Both the position numbers and the translations under genes were made by a program. DNA of 64,000 nucleotides from Tubiluchus corallicola (Eukaryota > Priapulida > Priapulimorpha > Priapulimorphida > Tubiluchidae), in the NCBI GenBank assembly GCA_030141605.1, contig JAQGDQ010000216.1:1-64000 (forward strand). Direction: 5' to 3'. This document shows, in pieces, positions 20,833 to 30,525 of this stretch. Positions within the stretch are counted from its first letter, which is position 1. Every line of letters starts with the position of its first letter. The notes under the pieces are model-generated. The model worked only from the letters and a program-made list of their open reading frames with translations, did no database searches and had not been told where the DNA came from.

Positions 20833-22362
20833 ATGGATGGTCGGGTTTACATAATGGATACGACCCTGAGGGATGGAGAACAGACCACGGGAGTCTCTTT
20901 TTCGAAATCAGAGAAACTTAGTATTGCTAAAGCTCTTCTGGATGATGTTAGAGTTGACTATTTGGAGATAGCTTCTGCCAGAGCGTCGGAAGGAGAGTTC
21001 GAGTCTTGTCGTAAGGTAATTGATTGGGCAGAGATTGCCGGATGTGTAGATAAAATTGAAATTCTTGGCTTTGTTGATGGCAAAGTTTCACTGGAATGGA
21101 TAGAGAAAGCAGGAGGGAAAGTGATGAACTTACTGGCTAAAGGTTCCCGCCGCCACCTGGAGCAGCAGCTAAAAAAATCTCCTGGTCAGCATATATCAGA
21201 TATCAGAAAGTCCATCAGGCTGGCAAAGGAGATGTCAATACGTGTGAATGTATATCTTGAAGACTGGTCTAATGGGATGCGCAACTCTCCTGACTACGTT
21301 GATTTTATGATTAGCGGACTGAGAGGTGAGGAGGTGGGAAGAATAATGATGCCTGATACGCTAGGCATACTGAGTTCATCTGAAACCTTTGATTATTGCA
21401 CCTCAATATTGGAGAAGTATCCTGATGTAGACTTTGATTTTCATGCTCACAATGATTACGATCTTGCAATAGCAAATGTTGATGCTGCGCTAAGGGCAGG
21501 CATAAGATGCATACATACTACCGTAAATGGCTTAGGTGAAAGAGCGGGAAATGCTCCGCTGTCAAGTGTAATAGCTCTGATCAGAGATCATATTAAGTTG
21601 CCTACCACTGCTAGAGAGTCAAAGCTAGTCCCTGTTAGCAAGCTTGTTGAGACATTTTCAGGTATCAGGGTGCCGGAGAATAAACCTGTCGTTGGAGAGT
21701 ATGTATTCACGCAGTGCAGTGGAGTGCATGCTGATGGCGATAAAAAAGACCAGTTGTATTTTAATGATCTTTTGCCAGAGCGATTTGGCAGAATTCGCAA
21801 GTATGCTCTGGGGAAGACTTCCGGCAAGGCTAATATCGCCAAAAACCTGGAAGAGATGGGTATACAGCTTAGCATTAATGATTTGAGGAGGGTAACAGAT
21901 AAGGTTATTGAGCTGGGAGATAAGAAAGAGACAGTTACATCCGAAGATTTGCCTTATATAATTTCTGATGTGTTAAAGAGCAAATCTTTATCCCGAAATA
22001 TCGCACTAAATAACTACTATGTTTCCCATGTGAAAGGATTACGCTCTATGGCAACAATAAGTATTGAAATAGATGGTAAGCTATATGAAGAATCGGCTTC
22101 GGGAGACGGACAATACGATGCTTTTGTCAATGCCTTGCGGAGAATTTATAAAAACCTGGACAAGCCATTGCCCAAACTGGTAGATTATACTGTAACAATC
22201 CCACCCGGAGGTAAAACTGACGCACAGGTTGAAGCTCTTGTTACCTGGGAGGCGGATAAGGAGTTTAAAACTAGAGGAGTAGACTCGGACCAAACAGCTG
22301 CAGCAATACAAGCTACGATGAAAATGTTGAACATTATTGAAAATGAAAATGTGGTAGTGTGA
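20833..22362 (+). CDS. LeuA/CimA-family acyltransferase (possible citramalate synthase)
   Basis: A 509-residue homologue of LeuA counted from the ATG at 20833; a TTG two codons upstream is a weaker start. The barrel is intact: [20 protein letters not shown], the metal motif FHAHNDYDLAIANVDAAL, NGLGERAGNAPLSSV, and a C-terminal regulatory domain with GLRSMATISIEIDG. It differs clearly from the leuA product in the same operon. Candidate roles are citramalate synthase (pyruvate plus acetyl-CoA, feeding isoleucine through LeuBCD) or a second isopropylmalate synthase. The former fits the absence of a threonine deaminase gene here, but the substrate cannot be decided by reading. It lies 77 bp after leuD. 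Confidence 0.85.
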   Translation: MDGRVYIMDTTLRDGEQTTGVSFSKSEKLSIAKALLDDVRVDYLEIASARASEGEFESCRKVIDWAEIAGCVDKIEILGFVDGKVSLEWIEKAGGKVMNLLAKGSRRHLEQQLKKSPGQHISDIRKSIRLAKEMSIRVNVYLEDWSNGMRNSPDYVDFMISGLRGEEVGRIMMPDTLGILSSSETFDYCTSILEKYPDVDFDFHAHNDYDLAIANVDAALRAGIRCIHTTVNGLGERAGNAPLSSVIALIRDHIKLPTTARESKLVPVSKLVETFSGIRVPENKPVVGEYVFTQCSGVHADGDKKDQLYFNDLLPERFGRIRKYALGKTSGKANIAKNLEEMGIQLSINDLRRVTDKVIELGDKKETVTSEDLPYIISDVLKSKSLSRNIALNNYYVSHVKGLRSMATISIEIDGKLYEESASGDGQYDAFVNALRRIYKNLDKPLPKLVDYTVTIPPGGKTDAQVEALVTWEADKEFKTRGVDSDQTAAAIQATMKMLNIIENENVVV

Positions 22363-22420
22363 GTAGTTGGTATAATTACTCTTTTAATATTACTGGATAG
22401 ATAAAAATTTATTATAGCTT

Positions 22421-23491
22421 ATGAAGTTGAATATAGCAGTTTTGCCTGGTGATGGTATTGGACCTGAAATAGTAGAACAGGCTCTTAGGGTAGTAAAAGC
22501 AGTGTGTGTAAGGTTTGGGCACAAGTTGTATGATAGCTTTGGGTTGGTTGGCGCTGCTGCAATAGATGAGGTGGGTAATCCATACCCTGAAGATACTCAT
22601 AAGCTTTGTATGCAGTCTGACGCCGTACTGTTTGGTGCGATAGGGCATCCAAGATTTGATAATGACCCTTCTGCAATAGTACGTCCCGAACAGGGCTTAC
22701 TGGAAATGCGAAAAAGGCTTGGCTTGTATGCTAATATTCGCCCGACTATAACTTTTAGATCTTTAATTGATAAGTCCCCGCTAAAAGCTGAAATAGTAAA
22801 GGGTGCAGATTTTATTGCAATAAGAGAACTAACCGGGGGCATATATTTTGGGCGTCCGCAGGGGCGTGCTGAAGATGGCAACACCGCCTACGATACCTGT
22901 GTGTATACTAGAGAAGAGGTGGAGAGAATACTAAAGCTGAGCTTTGAGTTTGCGTTGAAGCGGAAAAAGAAACTTACTGTTGTAGATAAAGCAAATGTGC
23001 TGGCAACCTCCAGATTATGGCGCGAAATTACACGTGAGATGGCTCCTCGTTACAAAGATGTGAAGGTGGAGTACATGTTTGTTGATAACGCTGCAATGCA
23101 GATTATTCAGCAGCCTAAAAGCTTTGATGTTATAGTTACTGAAAATATGTTTGGGGATATACTAACCGACGAAGCAAGTGTTATTGCCGGCTCACTAGGG
23201 CTTCTGCCATCAGCTTCCATAGGACTACACACATCTGTATTCGAACCGATACATGGTTCTTATCCTCAGGCTACCGGGAAAAATATTGCCAACCCTTTAG
23301 CAATGATCCTGTCTGCAGCAATGATGTTTGAGTCTGCATTCGGCTTGAAAGAAGAAGGACAGCTGGTAAGGGAGGCTGTAGAGGCTTCAATAGAAGAGTG
23401 TGCCGTCACAAAAGATCTGGCAGAGGCTGGACAGAAAGCATTAGGAACATCAGAAGTGGGAGACTGGATTGTTAACTATATTGAAAAGTAA
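22421..23491 (+). CDS. leuB: 3-isopropylmalate dehydrogenase
   Basis: A 356-residue NAD-dependent enzyme that oxidises and decarboxylates 3-isopropylmalate to the direct leucine precursor. It has [15 protein letters not shown] at residues 7-21, the substrate-recognition segment GLYANIRPT, the adjoining [10 protein letters not shown] motif, DKANVL with catalytic Lys, and the cofactor-binding [19 protein letters not shown]. It is the last gene of the operon, 58 bp behind the LeuA/CimA-like gene. Confidence 0.97.
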   Translation: MKLNIAVLPGDGIGPEIVEQALRVVKAVCVRFGHKLYDSFGLVGAAAIDEVGNPYPEDTHKLCMQSDAVLFGAIGHPRFDNDPSAIVRPEQGLLEMRKRLGLYANIRPTITFRSLIDKSPLKAEIVKGADFIAIRELTGGIYFGRPQGRAEDGNTAYDTCVYTREEVERILKLSFEFALKRKKKLTVVDKANVLATSRLWREITREMAPRYKDVKVEYMFVDNAAMQIIQQPKSFDVIVTENMFGDILTDEASVIAGSLGLLPSASIGLHTSVFEPIHGSYPQATGKNIANPLAMILSAAMMFESAFGLKEEGQLVREAVEASIEECAVTKDLAEAGQKALGTSEVGDWIVNYIEK

Positions 23492-23529
23492 CTTTCTCTA
23501 ATGTTGAACAGCCAAGGCTCGGCTATAAT

Positions 23530-23584
23530 CAGGGGGAGCATTTGCACACAGCATCAGACCAGACTCCTGTTTTTCATTTTTTTT
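23530..23584 (+). terminator. Possible terminator after leuB
   Basis: CAGGGGGAG (about 23530) can pair imperfectly with CTCCTG (about 23565), followed by a T-rich run to 23584. It lies between two convergent genes (leuB and the DUF4294 gene), where a terminator is expected. The stem is short and has a bulge, so this is weak. Confidence 0.35.
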
Positions 23585-23631
23585 ACAGCCAACTTCAGTT
23601 TATAGTTCATGGCTGGGGAATGACTAATTCG

Positions 23632-24219
23632 CTATATTAGCCCCATTTCAATCTGTGTAACAATATATTCAATCTCCCAGTCTTCTCCATATGGATCATA
23701 TTTAGATTTTAGGTTGTTGGAGAATAGGCGTGCTACCGCTTGCCAAAAAAATGCTGTAAATCCGCCTCTAAACTCCTTTATTATCTCAAAGGATGACATC
23801 CCTACTTCTCTGTCTATAAGCTTTATAAGAATTCTACCTTCGGATATACTCATATTTCTGATGCTCCCTTCAAATTCGCTAAATAGATCTTTCTCAACCT
23901 TTTTTATATATCTCCTCCTAGCTCTTTCTGATTCAAGTGTTACATATACATCATTATACTCCTCCAGCTTTGCTGCAGCCATTTTTGAATAAGGATATAC
24001 TTTTTTCACCCTCCTGACCAAACGCTCATATCGTTTTTCCTGCTTTCTTCGTTTTCTTGAGTTTTTTGGGTGTACCTCAACCTCTCTCAGCCTTATTTGT
24101 TGCAACTGCTCATATTTCTGAGTAGAATCCTGATGGGCATTGTTGGCCGGGTATGTTTGCCCAAAAGAGGTTAAACTCGACAAAAACGCAAAAAATATTA
24201 TAGATATAATCTTCACCAT
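23632..24219 (-). CDS. DUF4294 family protein, exported
   Basis: A 195-residue protein with an N-terminal signal peptide (residues 1-20, ending SFGQ) and the DUF4294 pattern: LREVEVHP, then KKVYPYSKMAAAKLEEYND, ERARRRYIKKVEKDLFSEF and GRILIKLIDREVG. The family is restricted to Bacteroidota and has no known function. The exported, highly basic protein may act in the periplasm. It stands alone, convergent with leuB. Confidence 0.85.
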   Translation of the reverse strand: MVKIISIIFFAFLSSLTSFGQTYPANNAHQDSTQKYEQLQQIRLREVEVHPKNSRKRRKQEKRYERLVRRVKKVYPYSKMAAAKLEEYNDVYVTLESERARRRYIKKVEKDLFSEFEGSIRNMSISEGRILIKLIDREVGMSSFEIIKEFRGGFTAFFWQAVARLFSNNLKSKYDPYGEDWEIEYIVTQIEMGLI

Positions 24220-24583
24220 TACTCTTCCTACACCAAGTTACATATATTTAAAGATAATAAGATGAGGCTGCTCTAAGTTAATCTCAGAAATCTAAGATCT
24301 GCACCTTTTGTTATTTTAAAACTTTATCTAGCAGGTAAATATTGCAATCCCTGTTGAAGTTAAATAATATTTATTCCTGAATAAAGCCTGTTTCGGTTAT
24401 TGCTGAATGCTTTACAACAAGCTAATTTTTGATATAGAGTAAAAATTTATCTTCATTTTTATTCTATATAAAAAGCTTTTGCTTTGCAAAAATCTCATAT
24501 TAAATAGTATTTCTTGAAAACGCAGTGGTGCACTGAGCATTTATTTTTCACCTAAAGACTTTTGTGATTTTGATAAAAATCAT

Positions 24584-24635
24584 ATTAACCAGTTGAAACT
24601 ATCAACAATTTACCTACATTTGTATTAACCAGTTG
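24584..24635 (+). repeat. 40-bp-period direct repeat around a promoter
   Basis: ATTAACCAGTTG occurs at 24584-24595 and again at 24624-24635, exactly 40 bp apart; each copy is followed by a related sequence (ACTATCAACAAT and GTCTATTAACAAT). The first copy holds the -33 box of the next gene's promoter and the second lies over the predicted start site, which is how an operator pair would be placed. Confidence 0.6.
24593..24622 (+). promoter_or_regulatory. Promoter of the WecA-like gene
   Basis: GTTG (TTG at 24593-24595) and TACATTTG (24615-24622) are 19 bp apart, matching the Bacteroidetes consensus. The start site would be near 24629, about 49 bp before the ATG at 24678. Confidence 0.65.
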
Positions 24636-24677
24636 TAGTCTATTAACAATCATTTATTAACTGAAGTGAGATAGCTC

Positions 24678-25769
24678 ATGAAGGCAGTTATCTATATATT
24701 TTTGACCTTAATTATCGCATCGGGAATATCTTGCTATTCAATTCCTCAAATAATAAAAGCTGCAAGGCTTAAAAAACTGTATGCAGAACCAAATCATCGC
24801 ACTGCTGTGAAAACGGTAGTTCCCACCCTTGGAGGGATAGCTCTGTTTATAGGCTTTGTGATTAGCTTAGTAATAGGAACAAGCGGGTACGAATTTGCAG
24901 ATGTTAAGTATATAATTGCAGCAGTTGTGATGATATTTTTTGTGGGGCTTAAAGATGATTTGCTGGATATATCCCCACGCTCAAAACTTTTAGGGCAATT
25001 ACTTTCGGCACTACTTTTAGTTATTCTGTCTGATATACGCTTTACCAGCTTTCATGGAGTTTTTGGCGTATATGATATCCCGTATGTTTTGAGTGTACTA
25101 TTTACTCTGTTTATTATGATGGCTCTAATAAATGCGTTTAACCTGATTGACGGTGTGGATGGACTTGTTTCTGCTGTTTCTATTGTTGCTTCACTGGTGC
25201 TCGGACTTTGGTTTTATTTTACCGAACATATTGAGTACAGCATTACTGCATTTGCGCTTATGGGGGCACTTATTTCATTCTTCTGGTTTAACGTTTTTGG
25301 GAAGAAGAACAAAATCTTCATGGGAGATACAGGTTCACTGATTATAGGTTTTATCATAAGTGTGCTGATAATACAATTTAATGAGTTAAGTGCAAACTCG
25401 CAGCATTTCTTTTTTAATATAGATACTCCTGTTGTTTCTGTCGGAATTTTAATTGTCCCTATAGCAGACACTATTCGGGTTTTCACAATCAGGCTACTTA
25501 AAAAACGACCCCCATTTAAGGCAGATCGCAACCATATACACCATAAGTTACTTAATCTTGGATTAACCCACATTCAAATAACATCGATTATTATCACTAC
25601 AAATGTGGCTTTCATTCTCTTATCATTTACGTTAAAAAGCCTGGGGCAGAATATTAATGAGTCAATGTTGACAATAGGCTTACTAGGCGCTTTAATGTCA
25701 CTTCTGCCTTCTTATATACTTAATAGGAGACGTATAAAAAGCATACAAGCAAACACACATCTTGATTAG
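24678..25769 (+). CDS. WecA/TagO-type undecaprenyl-phosphate sugar-1-phosphate transferase
   Basis: A 363-residue MraY-superfamily enzyme with about ten or eleven membrane segments. These enzymes link a UDP-sugar-1-phosphate (often GlcNAc) to undecaprenyl phosphate in the inner membrane and so start polysaccharide or O-antigen synthesis. Signatures are PTLGGIALFIGF, GLKDDLLDISPRSKLLGQ (Asp pair), NLIDGVDGLVSAVS (about 154), FMGDTGSL (about 213) and the HIHH motif in DRNHIHHKLL (about 282). The HIHH motif places it with WecA/TagO rather than MraY. The sugar is not decided by the sequence. Confidence 0.92.
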   Translation: MKAVIYIFLTLIIASGISCYSIPQIIKAARLKKLYAEPNHRTAVKTVVPTLGGIALFIGFVISLVIGTSGYEFADVKYIIAAVVMIFFVGLKDDLLDISPRSKLLGQLLSALLLVILSDIRFTSFHGVFGVYDIPYVLSVLFTLFIMMALINAFNLIDGVDGLVSAVSIVASLVLGLWFYFTEHIEYSITAFALMGALISFFWFNVFGKKNKIFMGDTGSLIIGFIISVLIIQFNELSANSQHFFFNIDTPVVSVGILIVPIADTIRVFTIRLLKKRPPFKADRNHIHHKLLNLGLTHIQITSIIITTNVAFILLSFTLKSLGQNINESMLTIGLLGALMSLLPSYILNRRRIKSIQANTHLD

Positions 25770-25786
25770 CCATATATTTAAAAAAT

Positions 25787-27076
25787 CTACCCCGGTTCAG
25801 AAAAGCGTTGCTTCCACCAAACCTTAAGCCTAGCAAGAATCTTTGTTTCGGCAGGGTTGTTCTGAGGGTGATAAAACCTGCTATTGGTTAGATTTTGGGG
25901 AACAAACTCCTGATCTACAAAGTTACCTTCGTAAGAGTGTGCATACTTGTAGTTATTGCCGTGCCCAAGCTGTTTCATTAGCTTGGTTGGGGCATTACGC
26001 AGATGAAGTGGCACAGGAAGATTCCCACTGCTTTTCACTTCATCAATAGCCGCATCAATAGCTGCATAAGCAGAATTACTTTTAGGCGATGTAGCTAAAT
26101 ATATTGTACACTCTGCAAGAATGATGCGTGCTTCAGGCATGCCTACCTTGTGAACAGCCTCAAAAGTGCTTTGAGCCAAAAGTAGTGCATTTGGATTTGC
26201 CAGCCCTATATCCTCAGCTGCAAGAATAACCAGTCTTCGAGAGATAAATTTAACATCTTCACCCCCTTCAAGCATTCTGGCAAGATAATATACGGAAGCG
26301 TCAGGATCTCCACCGCGAACCGACTTAATGAAAGCGGAGATAATATCATAATGCATATCTCCATTTTTGTCATATGTGGAAAGATTCTCCTGCAGTCGCT
26401 CAGTAACATTTTCGTTGGTAATTACTATATCATCACCATATTCAGCATTAACAACCAGTTCAATAGCATTTAGCAGCTTCCTGGCATCTCCCCCCGAAAA
26501 GCGAAGTATCGACTCATGCTCCTTGATAGTAATATTCTTCTTTACCAACTCTGTATCCTCTTTTAATGCTTTATCAAGCAAAGCGAGAAGATCACTCTTA
26601 TCCAGTGATTTTAAAATATATACCTGACACCTGGACAGGAGCGGAGATATAACTTCGAAAGATGGATTCTCTGTAGTTGCTCCAATCAGCGTAATAACTC
26701 CTTGCTCAACTGCTCCAAGTAAAGAGTCTTGTTGAGCTTTGCTAAAGCGGTGAATTTCATCAATAAACAGGATAGGATTTGGAGCAGAAAAGAATTGTTG
26801 TTTTTTTGCCTTTTCTATAATCCCACGCACATCCTTTACCCCGGAATTGATAGCACTAAATATATAAAATGGGCGGCTCAGCGTATTAGCAATTATTTTT
26901 GCAAGGGTAGTCTTTCCCACGCCAGGAGGCCCCCATAAGATAAAAGATGAAATGTTACCTGACTCAAGCATTTCCCTTAATACAGCCCCTTCACCAACAA
27001 GATGTTGTTGCCCAATATACCCTTCAAGGCTGCAAGGACGAAGGCGCTCTGCAAGTGGCTGATTACTTACTGTCAT
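25787..27076 (-). CDS. rarA: Replication-associated recombination protein A (AAA+ ATPase)
   Basis: A 429-residue RarA/MgsA homologue, normal length, which acts at stalled replication forks. It has the N-terminal motif LAERLRPCSLEGYIGQQHL, Walker A GPPGVGKT (49-56), Walker B LFIDEIHRF (103-111), sensor 1 GATTENPSFEV, arginine finger region PLLSRCQVY, and the MgsA C-terminal domain (GGDPDASVYYLARMLEGGED and PLHLRNAPTKLMKQLGHG). It follows the TPR gene by 7 bp and must share its transcript. Confidence 0.97.
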   Translation of the reverse strand: MTVSNQPLAERLRPCSLEGYIGQQHLVGEGAVLREMLESGNISSFILWGPPGVGKTTLAKIIANTLSRPFYIFSAINSGVKDVRGIIEKAKKQQFFSAPNPILFIDEIHRFSKAQQDSLLGAVEQGVITLIGATTENPSFEVISPLLSRCQVYILKSLDKSDLLALLDKALKEDTELVKKNITIKEHESILRFSGGDARKLLNAIELVVNAEYGDDIVITNENVTERLQENLSTYDKNGDMHYDIISAFIKSVRGGDPDASVYYLARMLEGGEDVKFISRRLVILAAEDIGLANPNALLLAQSTFEAVHKVGMPEARIILAECTIYLATSPKSNSAYAAIDAAIDEVKSSGNLPVPLHLRNAPTKLMKQLGHGNNYKYAHSYEGNFVDQEFVPQNLTNSRFYHPQNNPAETKILARLKVWWKQRFSEPG

Positions 27077-27083
27077 AAGGACT

Positions 27084-29042
27084 TTAGTTACAGTATCTTT
27101 TGATTATATTATATGCTCCGTCAAGCCCAAGCTCTCCGGCTTTACTGAGGTCCATTGCTCCACCCTCCATGTCATCAAGAAAGATTCGCGTAAGCCCCCG
27201 GTTAAAATAGGCCTCAGCATAATCAGGCTCAATAGTGATAGCTTTTGAGTAGTCTTCTATCGCTCCAATATAATCACGCTTTTTCACCTTAATATTTCCC
27301 ATATTGAACCATCCAAAAATGAAGCCCGGATTCATATACAGAATGAACTCATAATCCTCTATCACATCATCAAGATCAAGGATATGTTCATCCCTATTTT
27401 CGTTATGCTCTACAGTAACGCCCCCATCCAAACTGATAGATGAAGGAGTGGACTGGACACTAAGAGAATGTATGTGCTCTATCATTTTTGTTCGCGAGGT
27501 TGCTCTGCCAAGATATGCCATAATATTTCTGTTGTCAATTTTCAGCACTTTGCTAAAATCCTCAATGGCATTGTTGTAGTTTTTTAACATGCTATGTAAA
27601 ACAGCTCTGTTGAAATAGGCGTACGAACTACTTTTATTGCTGTCCAGAAGTTTGCTGGCCTTTATGACACCCTCCCGGCATTTTTGTATATGATGCTCTG
27701 GCATACTGCTGTTTTTGTTAGTAATAACAAAAAACGGATTATTATTATTCTCTATATTCAAAGCATCTATTTCCATACTATAGTACTGGAGCTTACCAAA
27801 GTCCACCGAATCTTTGTGGAATATTGATATACAGAAATCCTCCTTTAGTTCGATAACCACATTGCGATTTTGCACTCTGCCGTCTGCTACTTCTGTTTCC
27901 GATATCTCCCCATCTTCATTAACTACTATATGTCTTCGCCTTCTATTTTTTGTTACAGGGCCACGCTTTGAAGGCTTATTATCTTTATCATTACTACTCG
28001 CAGCACTAGATGCAGGTATCGTGTCTTGCACGGCTGCTTGTCCTTGATTTTGTGAGGGATTGGCACCCTGCCCTCCCTGCTGCTGGCCTGGCGGGTAGTT
28101 TTGGGCATAATATTGCTGTTGTTGACGCTTTTGGGCCTCCTCCATGCGAAGCCTATGCTCCATAAACCTTGGATCCAACTCTTCGGCAATATCATAATCT
28201 TTTTGGAAATCCGGGCGTCCCAAGCTTTCTTTAGCTATTCCTCTATTTAGCCAGGCTACTGCTATATTGGGATTCAGCTTTATCGCCATGTCATAATCCA
28301 TGATGGCCCCCTCATAATCACCCAGCCTGTGCTTTACCAACCCCCTGTTTACAAAGGCCTGTGACATTTTAGGGTCAAGGCGGATACATATATCATAATC
28401 CTTTAATGCTCCTGCGTAATCTTTCTTCTCAAACATAGCAATACCACGCATAAGGTAGGCACCTGCAAAATGTGGCCTTATGCTGATTGCCTCATTACAA
28501 TCCTCTATAGCTCCATCCAAATCCCCTTTCATCTGTTTAACAGAACTACGATTTAAATACGAATTTGTCATATCTGGCTTTAGCTCAATGGCACGGGTAT
28601 AATCACTTATTCCTCCGTCAAAATCCTCCATAGCAACCTTTGTTATCCCGCGATTATTGTAAATCAAAGCATTATCCCTATCCAGTTTTATGGCATTTGA
28701 GTAGTCCTCCAAAGATCCTTCATAGTTTTGTAGCTCATAGTTTGCCATTCCCCTGTGTATATAGGCATCAGGATAAAATGGCTTAATCTCCAGCGCCTTA
28801 TCATAGTCTGCTTTCGCTCCTCGGTAGTCTTCTAGATAGTGCTTCGCTATCCCTCGGTAAAAATATGGCTCGGGAAGATGTGGCTTCAGCTTTATAACAA
28901 CATTAAGATTCTCTATGGAGCCTACATAATTTTTGAAATATATGCGACTTCTCCCCACGTAAAAGTAGTGGCTGGTATTCAACTGAGACAGGCCGGCAAT
29001 TGATGTCAATAATAGCATTATGGATATACAAGCCCTTTTCAT
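27084..29042 (-). CDS. Exported tetratricopeptide-repeat protein
   Basis: A 652-residue protein with a signal peptide (MKRACISIMLLLTSIAGLSQ). About eight TPR units fill residues 30-300, each close to the pattern A-x-Y-N-R-G-I-A-K-x-x-L-x-D-Y-x-G-A-I-x-D-Y; three more lie near the C-terminus (about 480-650). Between them sits a Gln/Gly/Pro-rich linker (about 310-345) and a segment not recognised. TPR arrays bind other proteins; the partner is unknown. It is the first gene of a two-gene unit with rarA, an unusual pairing of a periplasmic scaffold with a DNA repair ATPase, possibly just chance. Confidence 0.88.
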   Translation of the reverse strand: MKRACISIMLLLTSIAGLSQLNTSHYFYVGRSRIYFKNYVGSIENLNVVIKLKPHLPEPYFYRGIAKHYLEDYRGAKADYDKALEIKPFYPDAYIHRGMANYELQNYEGSLEDYSNAIKLDRDNALIYNNRGITKVAMEDFDGGISDYTRAIELKPDMTNSYLNRSSVKQMKGDLDGAIEDCNEAISIRPHFAGAYLMRGIAMFEKKDYAGALKDYDICIRLDPKMSQAFVNRGLVKHRLGDYEGAIMDYDMAIKLNPNIAVAWLNRGIAKESLGRPDFQKDYDIAEELDPRFMEHRLRMEEAQKRQQQQYYAQNYPPGQQQGGQGANPSQNQGQAAVQDTIPASSAASSNDKDNKPSKRGPVTKNRRRRHIVVNEDGEISETEVADGRVQNRNVVIELKEDFCISIFHKDSVDFGKLQYYSMEIDALNIENNNNPFFVITNKNSSMPEHHIQKCREGVIKASKLLDSNKSSSYAYFNRAVLHSMLKNYNNAIEDFSKVLKIDNRNIMAYLGRATSRTKMIEHIHSLSVQSTPSSISLDGGVTVEHNENRDEHILDLDDVIEDYEFILYMNPGFIFGWFNMGNIKVKKRDYIGAIEDYSKAITIEPDYAEAYFNRGLTRIFLDDMEGGAMDLSKAGELGLDGAYNIIKRYCN

Positions 29043-29243
29043 ATTGAAAAACTTTGGTTTTGAAGAAGCAAAAATAATAATAATGAAGGAATCTTGTTTT
29101 ACCCTTCACCTAATCTTTCAGATGTGAATCTCAACCAGCAAGTAAAAAAAATGGAAGCACTCAGATTATCACCTCACCAGGGAGACTTTAACTGCTCTAG
29201 TATCAATATGCAGCAATAAAATGTGTATATTGTAGCTATAAAA

Positions 29244-30350
29244 ATGAAACAGGGCGTGTTAATACTTATATTTATTGCCTTCTGGAGCTTTGTACTTGGG
29301 GCAAATATTTATTTGGCAAAGCGTTTTACATGGTACTTTACTACCGAAAGCGCAAAACTATTTTACTTTATTTTTTCCGCAGCATCTGTTTTTGTTATTG
29401 GAGGCATTATAGTTTTCACCAATGGCAGCAGTAGCTTTAGCAATACAATGTACAGCCTGGCTGCTGTAGGTATGGGGTTTTTGCTTTACCTTGTATTCTC
29501 GGCAATCCTTATCGATTTATTGCATTTTTTTATAAAGACAGAACCCCGGCATTATGGTATTGCAACTATTACTCTCGCTGTTTTAGTTTCGGTATATGGG
29601 CTGCTTAACGCCAGGAATCTCCAAGTTGTAGAGGTAGATATTCCCATTAAGGGGCTACAAAAAGAGGTTCGCACCATGCTCCTTACCGATATTCATATTG
29701 GCCACTGGCATGGGAAGAAATACTTACAGAGAATTGTTGATGAAACCAATAGGCAACAGGTTGATATAGTATTTATTACAGGAGACCTGTTTGATGGCAG
29801 AATACGGCTGAATAACGAAAACCTGGCACCTCTTAAACAGTTGAAAGCGTCAGTGTACTTTACAGAAGGAAACCATGATGGATATACAGGAGCCGTGGAA
29901 ATTAAAGAAAAGCTGCAAAATATTGGTATCAGGGTGTTAGAAAATCAGGTTGATAATCGGGATGATCTTCAGATTGTTGGAATGAACTACATGCTGGCAG
30001 ATAAAAACTCAATTGACATGCATGCTGCAGAAAACCGGACTACATTAAAAAAGGCTCTATCCAAAATAAATATTGACAGGAATAGGCCTTCAATATTATT
30101 ACATCATAGCCCCGTCGGCATAGAGTATGCAAACAAAAACGGGATCAACCTGTTTTTAGCAGGACACACCCATGCTGGACAAATGTTCCCGATAAATTAT
30201 ATCGTAGGGCTAATGTTTCCATATAATAAAGGACTATATGATTTTAATGGCACAAAAATTTACGTATCGCACGGAGCAGGAACATTTGGTCCCCCAATGC
30301 GTGTAGGAACAAGAAGCGAAATAACAGTTATAAACCTAAAACCCGTTTAA
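29244..30350 (+). CDS. Membrane-anchored metallophosphoesterase
   Basis: A 368-residue protein counted from the ATG at 29244; a GTG at 29223 would add seven residues before the first membrane segment. The first 130 residues hold about four transmembrane helices. The rest is a calcineurin-like phosphoesterase domain with all five metal motifs: LTDIHIGHWHG, FITGDLFDG, FTEGNHDGYTG, ILLHHSP and FLAGHTHAGQMFP. This is the YkuE/YaeI-like class that acts on phosphoesters at the membrane. The substrate is unknown. It is divergent from the TPR-rarA unit. Confidence 0.9.
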   Translation: MKQGVLILIFIAFWSFVLGANIYLAKRFTWYFTTESAKLFYFIFSAASVFVIGGIIVFTNGSSSFSNTMYSLAAVGMGFLLYLVFSAILIDLLHFFIKTEPRHYGIATITLAVLVSVYGLLNARNLQVVEVDIPIKGLQKEVRTMLLTDIHIGHWHGKKYLQRIVDETNRQQVDIVFITGDLFDGRIRLNNENLAPLKQLKASVYFTEGNHDGYTGAVEIKEKLQNIGIRVLENQVDNRDDLQIVGMNYMLADKNSIDMHAAENRTTLKKALSKINIDRNRPSILLHHSPVGIEYANKNGINLFLAGHTHAGQMFPINYIVGLMFPYNKGLYDFNGTKIYVSHGAGTFGPPMRVGTRSEITVINLKPV

Positions 30351-30360
30351 CAGGCAGCTC

Positions 30361-30382
30361 AAAGCTATCGGCTCAGCTTTTT
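30361..30382 (+). terminator. Weak intrinsic terminator after the metallophosphoesterase
   Basis: AAAGCT (30361-30366) pairs with AGCTTT (30375-30380) around an 8-nt loop, followed by two more T residues. It lies 10 bp after the stop codon. The stem is only six pairs long. Confidence 0.4.
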
Positions 30383-30394
30383 GCTATTAACCCG

Positions 30395-30525
30395 AGAGCA
30401 TTGCAAGACCCACCTTTTTATTAATACCTTCGTCAAAACCTTCTCTTTTACATCATCAAGATATTACGGTTCTCATCAAATCTTCCCTTAACCTAAACCA
30501 AGCTCTTTCGCTTTGCAAAGACCTA
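30395..30525 (+). repeat. Interspersed repeat family 1, copy D
   Basis: A full-length copy in a 307-bp gap that otherwise holds no gene. It runs from GCATTGCAAGACCCACC through TTATTAATACC, GTCAAAACCTTCTC, ATTACGGTTCTCATCAAAT and CCTAAACCAAGCTC to CGCTTTGCAAAGACCT. Both ends carry the TTGCAA core in inverted orientation. Confidence 0.75.
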
